A stretch of DNA of 31,387 bases from NORP309 sp964564165 (lineage in GTDB: Bacteria; Pseudomonadota; Gammaproteobacteria; Xanthomonadales; Marinicellaceae). Of this stretch, positions 1 through 7,240 are shown in pieces. The DNA lies in NCBI GenBank assembly GCA_964564165.1, contig CAZLZZ010000016.1, forward strand, positions 1 to 31,387, read 5' to 3'. Position 1 is the stretch's first letter, and every line of letters begins with the position of its first letter. Made by a program: the position numbers and the translations under genes. A model generated the notes under the pieces. The model was not told the origin of the DNA. It did not search any database and worked only from the letters and a program-made list of their open reading frames with translations.

Positions 1-156
1 TGGGCCTTTGAAATGACACCAGAGGGCGTTAAACGCACTGAAGAACTGGCAGATGGTGAAACGGTAGCCAGTAGTAAAATGGATGGTTTTATTTTAGTGG
101 GGATTGCAGTTGTTATTGGATTGGGTATTTGGCAGCAGATGAGAATAAAGGAATGG

Positions 157-240
157 ATTCCCGCCTCCGCGGGAATGACGACACAACCATTTCCGTCATT
201 CCCAACAAAACTCCCGTCATTCCCGCGAAGGCGGGAATCC
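157..240. repeat. Inverted REP pair inside the TolB/TPR pseudogene
   Basis: Two oppositely oriented palindromic units, attcccgcctccgcggga followed by atgacg at 157-180, and cgtcattcccgcgaaggcgg at 215-240, separated by about 34 bp. Their frames read WIPASAGMT and VIPAKAGIQ, phrases often seen where this repeat class lies inside coding sequence. The same unit recurs at 16503-16564 and as half-sites at 9089-9106 and 9465-9484. Confidence 0.8.
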
Positions 241-350
241 AGAAAGAACAACAAAAACTCATTCTTGGCATAGCTGTTCTTCCTTTTGAAAATTTATCAG
301 AAAACCCCAACAATGCCTTTTTTGCAGGCGGGGTATATGAAGATGTATTG

Positions 351-513
351 CCCGAATCCCGATATAGAAACGCGAATTAGAGTGCAATCAATTGGTGCGT
401 ATAGTAAATCTAAAAAATACGTAACCACCTTATTGGTGAGAAGATATTTTTTAGATTTGCTAGGCGTGATAAGGGGTTGTGCTATAATCGTGCTTTCTAT
501 ATCGGGATTTGGG
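351..513. mobile_element. 163-bp snap-back MITE with TATTG target duplication
   Basis: Terminal inverted repeats of 20 bp at 351-370 and 494-513 differ at one position. An inner pair is perfect over 14 bp (406-419 and 445-458, AAATCTAAAAAATA and its complement). A central CACC-TTATT-GGTG hairpin occupies 426-438, so nearly the whole element can fold on itself. The sequence TATTG lies directly on both sides (346-350 and 514-518), as expected for a 5-bp target duplication. There is no coding capacity, so movement would depend on a transposase elsewhere. The parent IS family was not identified. Confidence 0.85.
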
Positions 514-2154
514 TATTGACATATTTATCTCGGGTTGTGCAATGGCGGGTGATTTCGCGTACTTCAATGGAAAAATCGCAAAACAAGGAATGGAAATAAG
601 AGAAATTGGCAAACATCTGGATGTAAGTCATGTATTAGAAGGCAGTGTCAGGCGTGCGGGTGATCGCGTACGAGTGACTGTGCAATTGATTGATGCCAGC
701 AATGATGCGCACATTTGGGCAGAAAACTATGACGGCAAGCTTGAAGATATTTTTGCCATTCAAACAGAAATTGCAGAAAAAATAGCGCAACAACTAAAAA
801 CAAAACTAACACCCAAACAACATCAACTCATATCCACTAGATTGACGGATAATATCCAAGCTTGCGACCTGTTTATTAAAGCCAGAGAACTCTCTCGTGT
901 TTGGCGGGGTTCACAAACATTCGCTGAACAAATACCACTGCTTGAAAAGGCCATAGCATTGGATCCTAAATTTGTTGAGTCCCAAGTAATGCTGGTACAA
1001 AGTTATGGGCGTATGTTTTGGACGGGTGGCGATACAGACGGCATCTACAGCCCCAAAACAGAATCCTTAAAAAATCAAATTTTAGCACAGTATCCCAATA
1101 GTTATTATGCTTATGCTGCACAAGGATATTACGACTATACCATAAAGAGGGATTATCAAGCGGCATTAGAACAATTACAAAAGGCATTACTTGAACGTCC
1201 AGATGACGACGTATTATTAAGCTATATTGCTTCCAGTTATAAACGTTTGGGTTTGTTTGAACAAAGTTTAGCGACAAATTTAAAGACACTTTCATTGGAT
1301 CCTGAATCTGTCAGCAGTGCTAATGAAGTAACACAGATTTTAATTTTCACAAATAAAATTGATGAGGCTTTTGTACAAGCCAAAAGTAATCTGAACAAAT
1401 TTCCAAACAATGTTCAATCACAAGCAAAAATGGCCCGCTTGTATTTTTCCTACTTTGGTGATGTTGCACACTACCTGAAAATCCATCAAAAAATTCTCAT
1501 AAAATCAAAGAGCCCAGACTTATTGTATTTTAGATTAAAGACCAATAAGAAAAATATCGAAGAAACACTATTGACACTTGAGCAATTAAAGACGGATGTT
1601 GACCCTCTACAAAACGCTTTTATTGATTGGCAAATATCAGAGCTATTCAACATCAATGGTGATGAGACGAAATCACAACACTAAGCTGAAAAAGCATTGC
1701 AGCACATGAAAAACAATGTTCTAAGAAATAAAAACTTTGAAAACAGCCCTGTTGCAAAGCAGGTCTATGCAACTGTGATGTATGTGTCTTGTCTAGCCAA
1801 CGACCAAGAGGTTTACAATAAATCGAAACAACAATTTGAGCGCACAAAATATTTAGAATTAGCTAATAGAAACTATTTTGAATCAATTTATGCCAATGCA
1901 TTGGCAGAATGTGGGGAAACTGACAAAGCCTGGGAAATCAATAAAAACATATCTGGAAAAGCCTTTTCACCCATCACTGATTGGACATTGGCGCTTGATC
2001 CCTTGTATCAACACTATTTTTCCGAAATTCCAGAATACAAGGCCATGGTTAAAAGGCTTGAACAAGAAAAGTTAAAAAAGAAAACACAATGAGTCTATTC
2101 AAAGAACAAAAAAGAAGGAGTGTCCTCAGTGCTGATAACAATACCTAAAAACAC

Positions 2155-2316
2155 CGTCATTGCGAGGGAGATACGATCTTGGGCACCAAACGGCGGGACA
2201 GTCGTTTTGCCACGCGTAGCGACCCGAAGGGTGACTGGCAGGAGTCACGAAATAATCTGTTTGGGATTACGGCAAATTCAGGAGGTTGCCACACTCGTGC
2301 CTCCTTCGCAATGACG
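2155..2316. repeat. CGTCATTGCGAG-type intergenic repeat, copy 1
   Basis: A roughly 160-bp unit beginning CGTCATTGCGAG and ending CTCCTTCGCAATGACG, with internal blocks CACCAAACGGC, GCGACCCGAAGGG, AATCTGTTTGGG and CAGGAGGTTGCC. Copies 2 (3599-3758) and 3 (6153-6310) share the same order of blocks. The ends are imperfect inverted repeats. Open frames through the unit are not conserved between all copies and are treated as non-coding. It lies between the TPR pseudogene and the first ATPase gene. Confidence 0.85.
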
Positions 2317-2356
2317 TAGTTTTTACAGGGTTCCTCGTAATGGCATCGTCACAACC

Positions 2357-2384
2357 TTGCAATATTAGACATTAAAGGTATAAT
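2357..2384 (+). promoter_or_regulatory. Predicted sigma-70 promoter of the first ATPase gene
   Basis: TTGCAA at 2357-2362 and a consensus TATAAT at 2379-2384 with a 16-bp spacer. The ATG at 2392 lies only 7 nt after the -10 box, so transcription would start at or next to the start codon, giving a leaderless or nearly leaderless mRNA. The only purine-rich stretch (AAGG) is too close to the ATG to act as a normal ribosome binding site. Confidence 0.5.
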
Positions 2385-2391
2385 TGCAAGG

Positions 2392-3570
2392 ATGTTTAAT
2401 AGAAGAATAGCACATCAACTGCAACAATTACTGGATCAATTTCCAGGCGTCGTCTTACTCGGGCCACGACAAGTGGGAAAAACAACGTTGGCTCTACAAA
2501 TAGCAGATGCACAAAAAGAAACAGGAAATTCCGTTTATTTGGATCTAGAATCTGATACCGATCGGGTTAAGTTAGAAGAAACTGAATTGTATTTATCATC
2601 ACACCTTGATAAATTGGTGATACTGGATGAAGTCCACAGAATGCCCAACCTGTTTAATCAGTTGCGTGGCATCATCGACAAAGCCCGCAGAACAGGAAAA
2701 ACCAATGGCCAATTTCTACTATTGGGTTCCGCCTCCTTAGACTTATTGCAACAATCCAGTGAAAGCTTAGCGGGCCGAGTCGCCTATCTTGAACTGTCTC
2801 CATTTGATTTAACCGAAGTAAATGATAGAAAAAATTTATGGGTTCGCGGTGGTTTTCCCGACAGCTATACAGCAAGCAATGACGCATTGAGTTTTACATG
2901 GCGCAGAAATTTTATACGCAGTTATCTAGAACGAGACATTCCGCAATTTGGCTCGCGTATTCCTGCAGAAACCTTGCGCAGATTTTGGACTATGCTAGCT
3001 CACGTACAAGGCGGATTGCTCAATGCCGCATCATTGGCCAGGGGATTAGATGTGGATAACAAATCCATTAACCGCTATCTTGATTTATTGGTGGACTTAC
3101 TGTTGGTCAGAAAACTCGCCCCATGGCATGGAAACAGTGGTAAACGCTTAACCAAATCACCAAAAATCTTTATTCGCGATTCTGGTTTGGTGCATTGTCT
3201 ATTGAATATACCCAATCATGAAGCACTTCTTGCACACCCCGTAATGGGAAACAGCTGGGAGGGATTTGTTATTGAAAATTTATTAAATATTTGCAGCCCT
3301 CAAGTACATGCCAGTTTTTATCGCTCATCCGGTGGTGCTGAAATAGATTTAATCTTGGAGTTTGAATCAACACAAGGTCAACAAAGCTGGGCAATTGAAA
3401 TCAAAAGAAGCCTCAAACCCAAGGTAGGCCGAGGTTTTCACAGTGCATGTGAGGACATACAGCCACAAAGAAAATTACTGGTCTATTCCGGAGATGAGCA
3501 CTACCCAAAAAAACATGGCGTAGAAGTTATTGGGCTGACACAATTAATGCAAGAAGTGGCAAAATTATGA
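2392..3570 (+). CDS. ATPase with C-terminal PD-(D/E)XK-like domain (AAA_14/DUF4143 family)
   Basis: A 392-residue cytoplasmic protein. It has a Walker A motif GPRQVGKT (24-31), Walker B LVILDE (D79, E80), and a sensor-like LLLGSAS at about 109-115. The C-terminal half has the DUF4143 layout, with GGAEIDLILE (E317, D319) followed by WAIEIKRS (E336, K338). That acidic-acidic-lysine arrangement is typical of restriction-endonuclease-fold nucleases. Length and layout fit the abundant AAA_14/DUF4143 proteins, whose role is mostly unknown. The start is the only plausible ATG and sits close behind a good promoter. A CGTCATTGCGAG repeat and a DUF6090 membrane protein gene follow. Family is confident; ATP hydrolysis is likely; nuclease activity is only suggested by the motif. 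Confidence 0.9.
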   Translation: MFNRRIAHQLQQLLDQFPGVVLLGPRQVGKTTLALQIADAQKETGNSVYLDLESDTDRVKLEETELYLSSHLDKLVILDEVHRMPNLFNQLRGIIDKARRTGKTNGQFLLLGSASLDLLQQSSESLAGRVAYLELSPFDLTEVNDRKNLWVRGGFPDSYTASNDALSFTWRRNFIRSYLERDIPQFGSRIPAETLRRFWTMLAHVQGGLLNAASLARGLDVDNKSINRYLDLLVDLLLVRKLAPWHGNSGKRLTKSPKIFIRDSGLVHCLLNIPNHEALLAHPVMGNSWEGFVIENLLNICSPQVHASFYRSSGGAEIDLILEFESTQGQQSWAIEIKRSLKPKVGRGFHSACEDIQPQRKLLVYSGDEHYPKKHGVEVIGLTQLMQEVAKL

Positions 3571-3598
3571 ATTTAATATTAAATGATAACAACCAATC

Positions 3599-3758
3599 CG
3601 TCATTGCGAGAGAGGTACGACGCGGCACCAAACGGCAGGATCGCCGTTTTGCCACGCGAAGCGACCCGAAGGGCTTGGAGCAGGAGCGGAGAGACAATCT
3701 GTTTGGGGTTACGGCAGCGTCAGGAGGTTGCCGCAGTCGTTCCTCCTTCGCAATGACG
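3599..3758. repeat. CGTCATTGCGAG-type intergenic repeat, copy 2
   Basis: Same block order as copy 1, starting CGTCATTGCGAGAGAGG and ending CTCCTTCGCAATGACG. It occupies the space between the first ATPase and the first DUF6090 gene. Compared with copy 3, similarity continues past the repeat through TTAAATTAAAAAGAGA and into the start of the DUF6090 gene, so the repeat was probably copied together with that gene. Confidence 0.85.
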
Positions 3759-3784
3759 TAGTATTAAATTAAAAAGAGAAAACC

Positions 3785-4525
3785 ATGATTAAATTCTTCC
3801 GAAAAATCCGCCAAAATCTTTTAAATAAAGGTAAAACCTCCCGTTATTTCAAATATGCGATTGGGGAAATACTATTGGTGGTTATTGGCATCTTGATTGC
3901 ATTACAGATTAATAACTGGAACAATTTGCAAATAATTTATGCCCAAGAAAAAGGCACTTTAATCAAACTTGTTGATGATTTGAAAAGTGATAATAGAAGG
4001 TTTAAAGACATTATCGCCTATTACAAAGAGCATGGACAAAAGTTAGCCAAGCAAAAAAAACTTATTTTTAAAAAAGAACTGTCAGAAGATGAGGTAAAAA
4101 TTGCAATGGAATTTTCGGGAGCCTACATTCAAAGTTTAAACCCACGCAGGGCAAGCTACGATAAAATGCTTAACACAGGAAGAATTTATAGCCTATCGAG
4201 TCAAGAAATCGTCAATACAATAATCGAATACTACCAATTGCTTGAAAAAAACATATACAGCAACAAAGAGGACCGAAGAGAGTTTAGGTCATTATTTTTC
4301 GGTGCTGAGCTGGCGGACTTTTGGTTCTGGAAAGGCGATGACAATCCTTTGAAATACGCCAAAATATTTTTCAAAGAACAAGACTCTCGCGCCTATCGCC
4401 TTTTAAAACAAAGTGCTGGGTGGAGTGTAGCCATCAACTCATATATAGTGAAGGATACGATCTTACTGTTAGATGAAAATATAAAATTAATTGAGGCGAT
4501 ACAAAATGTATTGAAAGATAATTAA
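3785..4525 (+). CDS. DUF6090-type single-pass membrane protein (copy 1)
   Basis: A 246-residue protein of unknown function. The N-terminus MIKFFRKIRQNLL is basic and amphipathic. Next comes YFKYAIGEILLVVIGILIAL with a transmembrane helix at about 25-42, then QINNWN, the hallmark of DUF6090 proteins. The rest is mostly helical, charged and probably on one side of the membrane. The ATG follows an AAAAAGAGA purine tract, a plausible ribosome binding site. A homologue lies at 6339-7130, nearly identical at the N-terminus and strongly diverged after about residue 50. Family assignment is by recalled N-terminal signature; no biochemical role can be inferred. Confidence 0.85.
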   Translation: MIKFFRKIRQNLLNKGKTSRYFKYAIGEILLVVIGILIALQINNWNNLQIIYAQEKGTLIKLVDDLKSDNRRFKDIIAYYKEHGQKLAKQKKLIFKKELSEDEVKIAMEFSGAYIQSLNPRRASYDKMLNTGRIYSLSSQEIVNTIIEYYQLLEKNIYSNKEDRREFRSLFFGAELADFWFWKGDDNPLKYAKIFFKEQDSRAYRLLKQSAGWSVAINSYIVKDTILLLDENIKLIEAIQNVLKDN

Positions 4526-4651
4526 ATTTATCCACACCACAATGAAACCACTTTTAATACTCCTGCCATTTAGTGCTTCGCTGCGTTCTCAATACTGAGA
4601 AGGATTTACATCAATACACTGACTTTAATGCAAACATCTACATAGTTTGAT

Positions 4652-4680
4652 TTGACTATGATACATATATACAATATTAT
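4652..4680 (+). promoter_or_regulatory. Predicted sigma-70 promoter of the second ATPase gene
   Basis: TTGACT (4652-4657), a 17-bp spacer, then TATTAT (4675-4680). This is a near-consensus arrangement in the 221-bp gap before the second ATPase gene, giving a 5' leader of about 60 nt. Confidence 0.55.
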
Positions 4681-4711
4681 AGGCTTTACTTTGTTACAAT
4701 TTAAGCCTATA
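4678..4711 (+). promoter_or_regulatory. Hairpin overlapping the -10 box and leader of the second ATPase gene
   Basis: Perfect 9-bp inverted repeat TATAGGCTT / AAGCCTATA (4678-4686 and 4703-4711) with a 16-nt loop, followed after AGTGG by a T-run (TTTTTT). It may be an operator overlapping the -10 box, a weak terminator for the upstream gene, or an attenuator. The sequence alone does not decide between these. Confidence 0.35.
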
Positions 4712-4746
4712 GTGGTTTTTTCATAGGGCATATGTGAAGACAATAA

Positions 4747-6111
4747 ATGTTATTTAAAAGACAATTAACACAACAATTAAGTCATTGGAAATCTAAATCT
4801 AACAGAAAGCCATTGATTATCAGAGGTGCTAGACAGGTTGGAAAAACCACGTTGGTTAAGGGTTTTGCAGAATCTTATGAGTATTCTATTTATTTAAATC
4901 TTGAAAAAAGCAAGCACCGTCAATTCTTTGAACAAAGCGATGACAGTAAAACCATCATTGAAGCCATTTTTATTGCTCACAATATTTCAACAAAATACCT
5001 TGTTAACACCTTGCTTTTTATTGATGAAATTCAAGAATCACCCAAAGCCATTGCTCTATTGCGTTATTTTTATGAAGAACATCCTGAATTGCATGTTATC
5101 AGTGCGGGTTCATTGCTCGAATTTGCCTTAAAGGATGTGCCAAGTTTTCCTGTGGGTAGAATAGAATTTTTATACCTTCACCCACTTAATTTCTATGAGT
5201 TTCTACAAGCCATCGGTCATACTGTTGCGCTTGAACAATTAACAAAACTCCCAATAAACCAAGCAGCTCATAGTACTCTTGTGCAGCTTTTTAATCAATT
5301 TTGTATCATTGGAGGAATGCCAGAAATCGTTGAAGAGTTTACAAAAGAACATTCTTTTGGAAATTTAACGCCTATTTATGAAAGTCTTTGGGCATCCTAC
5401 ATCAGTGATTCTGAAAAATATGCCAGAAATCCAACCGAAAAAAACGTCATAAAACACATCATGGCTACTGCGGCTTATTCGATTGATAAAAGGATAAAAT
5501 TTCAAAACTTTGGCAACTCAAACTATCGTTCAAGAGAATCAGGTGAAGCCTTTAGAAACTTACATCTTGCCAAAATTATTCAACTGATGTATCCAACCAC
5601 TGCATTAGAACCACCGATAATTGCCGATTTAAAAAAGTCTCCAAGGTTGCAATTTTTAGATACCGGTCTTGTCAATTACACACTAGAGTTGACATCACAA
5701 ATGTTGTTGTTGGATGATTTGAGCACAATTTACAAAGGGGCTATTATTCCCCACATGATTATTCAAGAATTGATTTCACTACAAGCGCACAAATCGCAAC
5801 TGCCCTGTTTTTGGGTTAGAGAAAAAAAACAAGCCTCATCAGAAGTGGATATAGTGTATAGTGTTGATAATATGATAATACCCATCGAAGTAAAATCAGG
5901 AGCAACAGGATCATTGAAATCATTGCATCAATTCATTGAACGTGCTCCTCATCAATATGCTGTTAGAATGTATGCTGGAAAGTATGAAATCATCCAAGCA
6001 AGAACGCCCAACGGCAAACCCTATATTTTAATGAATTTGCCTTACTATTTAGGCACACAACTACCTCAATATTTAAGGCATCTAATTAACAACTGCCCTG
6101 CTACAGGATAG
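4747..6111 (+). CDS. Second ATPase with C-terminal PD-(D/E)XK-like domain (AAA_14/DUF4143 family)
   Basis: A 454-residue protein with Walker A GARQVGKT (27-34), Walker B LLFIDE (D93, E94) and a sensor-like VISAGSLLEF (about 118-127). A helical middle region has FCIIGGMPEIV (186-195), typical of the DUF4143 superfamily. A nuclease-like C-terminus reads EVDIVYS (E366, D368) then IPIEVKSG (E381, K383). It is longer than the protein at 2392-3570 and resembles it only in the motifs, so it is a different subfamily rather than a recent duplicate. It has its own promoter and only a weak GAAGA before the ATG. Like the first ATPase gene, it is followed by a CGTCATTGCGAG repeat and a DUF6090 gene. Biological role unknown. 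Confidence 0.9.
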   Translation: MLFKRQLTQQLSHWKSKSNRKPLIIRGARQVGKTTLVKGFAESYEYSIYLNLEKSKHRQFFEQSDDSKTIIEAIFIAHNISTKYLVNTLLFIDEIQESPKAIALLRYFYEEHPELHVISAGSLLEFALKDVPSFPVGRIEFLYLHPLNFYEFLQAIGHTVALEQLTKLPINQAAHSTLVQLFNQFCIIGGMPEIVEEFTKEHSFGNLTPIYESLWASYISDSEKYARNPTEKNVIKHIMATAAYSIDKRIKFQNFGNSNYRSRESGEAFRNLHLAKIIQLMYPTTALEPPIIADLKKSPRLQFLDTGLVNYTLELTSQMLLLDDLSTIYKGAIIPHMIIQELISLQAHKSQLPCFWVREKKQASSEVDIVYSVDNMIIPIEVKSGATGSLKSLHQFIERAPHQYAVRMYAGKYEIIQARTPNGKPYILMNLPYYLGTQLPQYLRHLINNCPATG

Positions 6112-6152
6112 GAGAAGATGATTTTGAATGCGATTGAATACAACAAAACCGC

Positions 6153-6310
6153 CGTCATTGCGAGAAGGAACGACGCGACACCAAACGGCAGGATCGCCGT
6201 TTTGCCACGCGAAGCGACCCGAAGGGCTTGGAGCAGGAGCGGAAAGACAATCTGTTTGGGGTTACGGCAAATTCAGGAGATTGCCGCAGTCGTGCCTCCT
6301 TCGCAATGAC
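6153..6310. repeat. CGTCATTGCGAG-type intergenic repeat, copy 3
   Basis: Same unit as copies 1 and 2, beginning CGTCATTGCGAGAAGG and ending CTCCTTCGCAATGAC. It lies between the second ATPase and second DUF6090 genes. The 70-bp core around ACCAAACGGCAGGATCGCCG is nearly identical to copy 2, and the 3' flank TTAAATTAAAAAGAGA is shared with copy 2. Confidence 0.85.
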
Positions 6311-6338
6311 ATAGTGTTAAATTAAAAAGAGACAACCC

Positions 6339-7130
6339 ATGATTACATTCTTCCGAAAAATCCGCAAAAACCTCCTGAAAGAAGGCAAAACTGCCCGTTA
6401 TTTTAAATATGCGATTGGTGAAATCCTTTTGGTAGTAATTGGCATATTAATTGCATTGCAAATCAACAATTGGAATGAGGCAAGAAAAGCAACCATTCAA
6501 GAAGTTACCCTATTAAAAAACATACAACAAGACATTGAACTGGATAAATTGGACATCAACTTCAATATCAAATACCACAAACTAATGTTAAAAGCAGAGA
6601 TTGAGTTGCTGGATTTTTTACAAAGCGATTTAACTGAGCCAAAAACACCCATAGACTATTCAAAGGCACTGGGCTTTCCTTTGGTTGCAGTAATACATAA
6701 ATCCACTTTCAATAATTTGATTAACAATGACATCAGCATTATCTCTAATAATAAACTAAAAAAAACCATCACACGCTTTTATGATTACTTTGTAACTGCC
6801 ATATTATTAATGGAAAATGAAACACCTGAATACAATACTTATAATGCAAAAAAACCGTTTTTCTTAAAATATTTCAAATTAGACAACAAATCAAAATTTT
6901 TAAAGTTGAGTTCTGAAAACAGTGAATACCAATACAACCCAGATTTAGAAAAACAAAGCTTAATATTGAAAGATGAAAAAGCAGCGAAGCAAGACGAAGC
7001 ATTTAAGATAAACTTGAATGAAAGCCAATTTTTTAGAAATGCCAAAATCAGTATCTATAGTAATTTACTCAAAGAAATTGATAAGCTTAATGCCGCACTC
7101 AACACAGAATTAAATAAGCTAGAACAATGA
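6339..7130 (+). CDS. DUF6090-type single-pass membrane protein (copy 2)
   Basis: A 263-residue homologue of the protein at 3785-4525. The N-terminus MITFFRKIRKNLLKEGKTAR leads into the transmembrane helix IGEILLVVIGILIALQINNW (about 27-46). The two proteins share most of the first 47 residues. After that the sequences diverge strongly although both stay helical and rich in Lys, Asn and Leu. The stop overlaps the ATG of a third DUF6090 start (ATGA at 7127-7130), the usual sign of a tandem, translationally coupled array. Function unknown. Confidence 0.85.
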   Translation: MITFFRKIRKNLLKEGKTARYFKYAIGEILLVVIGILIALQINNWNEARKATIQEVTLLKNIQQDIELDKLDINFNIKYHKLMLKAEIELLDFLQSDLTEPKTPIDYSKALGFPLVAVIHKSTFNNLINNDISIISNNKLKKTITRFYDYFVTAILLMENETPEYNTYNAKKPFFLKYFKLDNKSKFLKLSSENSEYQYNPDLEKQSLILKDEKAAKQDEAFKINLNESQFFRNAKISIYSNLLKEIDKLNAALNTELNKLEQ

Positions 7131-7240
7131 TAAAATTCTTTCGACACATCCTAAACACCGCCATTGCAAGAAAAGAGACTGTAGTAATCTCTGTAGATTG
7201 CGGTAATACTAAAGAGAACACAAATGAACATTCATATTGA
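7127..7240 (+). pseudogene. Nine-codon stub of a third DUF6090 gene fused to a repeat
   Basis: The ATG overlaps the preceding stop and the frame begins MIKFFRHIL, the same start as the DUF6090 proteins. After nine codons it runs into ACACCGCCATTGCAAG, a diverged start of the CGTCATTGCGAG repeat (NTAIAR here, NTVIAR in copy 1), and stops at 7238-7240. No DUF6090 transmembrane segment remains. The likely history is a repeat-associated deletion or insertion that removed the rest of the gene up to the acetyltransferase. Confidence 0.6.

Larger units (their letters stand above)
1..2092 (+). pseudogene. Decayed TolB-like/TPR regulator gene (5' end outside window)
   Basis: Remains of a CadC- or adenylate-cyclase-like membrane protein. 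The order is a transmembrane segment (about bases 82-130, FILVGIAVVIGLGIW), a TolB-like periplasmic domain (AVLPFENLSE at about 270; REIGKHLDVSHVLEGSVRR at about 600-655), then TPR-like helices to the stop at 2090-2092. Four lesions are visible. A REP pair at 157-240 lies where the reading frame moves from frame 1 to frame 3. A MITE sits at 351-513. One A is missing from the run at 571-575, shifting the frame (GAA AAA ATC expected, GAA AAA TCG present). An in-frame TAA at 1682-1684 is probably a former CAA, because translation continues cleanly after it to 2092. Removing the MITE and one TATTG copy restores EDVL-TYLSRV. The family call rests on recalled signature phrases; the original function is uncertain and no intact product is expected. 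Confidence 0.85.

Noticed and set aside
509..1684. Independent 391-residue TPR protein starting at a TTG
   Set aside because: The TTG lies inside the MITE end, and the next residues are a frameshifted reading of the TolB-like domain. It is a fragment of the pseudogene at 1-2092.
2120..2314. 64-codon plus-strand frame through repeat copy 1 (also seen at 6118-6309)
   Set aside because: It lies almost entirely inside the CGTCATTGCGAG repeat. Copy 2 keeps a different frame, and the reading consists of repeat-derived phrases (VIAR, PPSQ). Judged non-coding.
3567..3761. Frame overlapping the first ATPase stop and running through repeat copy 2
   Set aside because: The ATGA overlap looks like coupling, but all but the first ten codons are repeat sequence in a frame not shared with the other copies.
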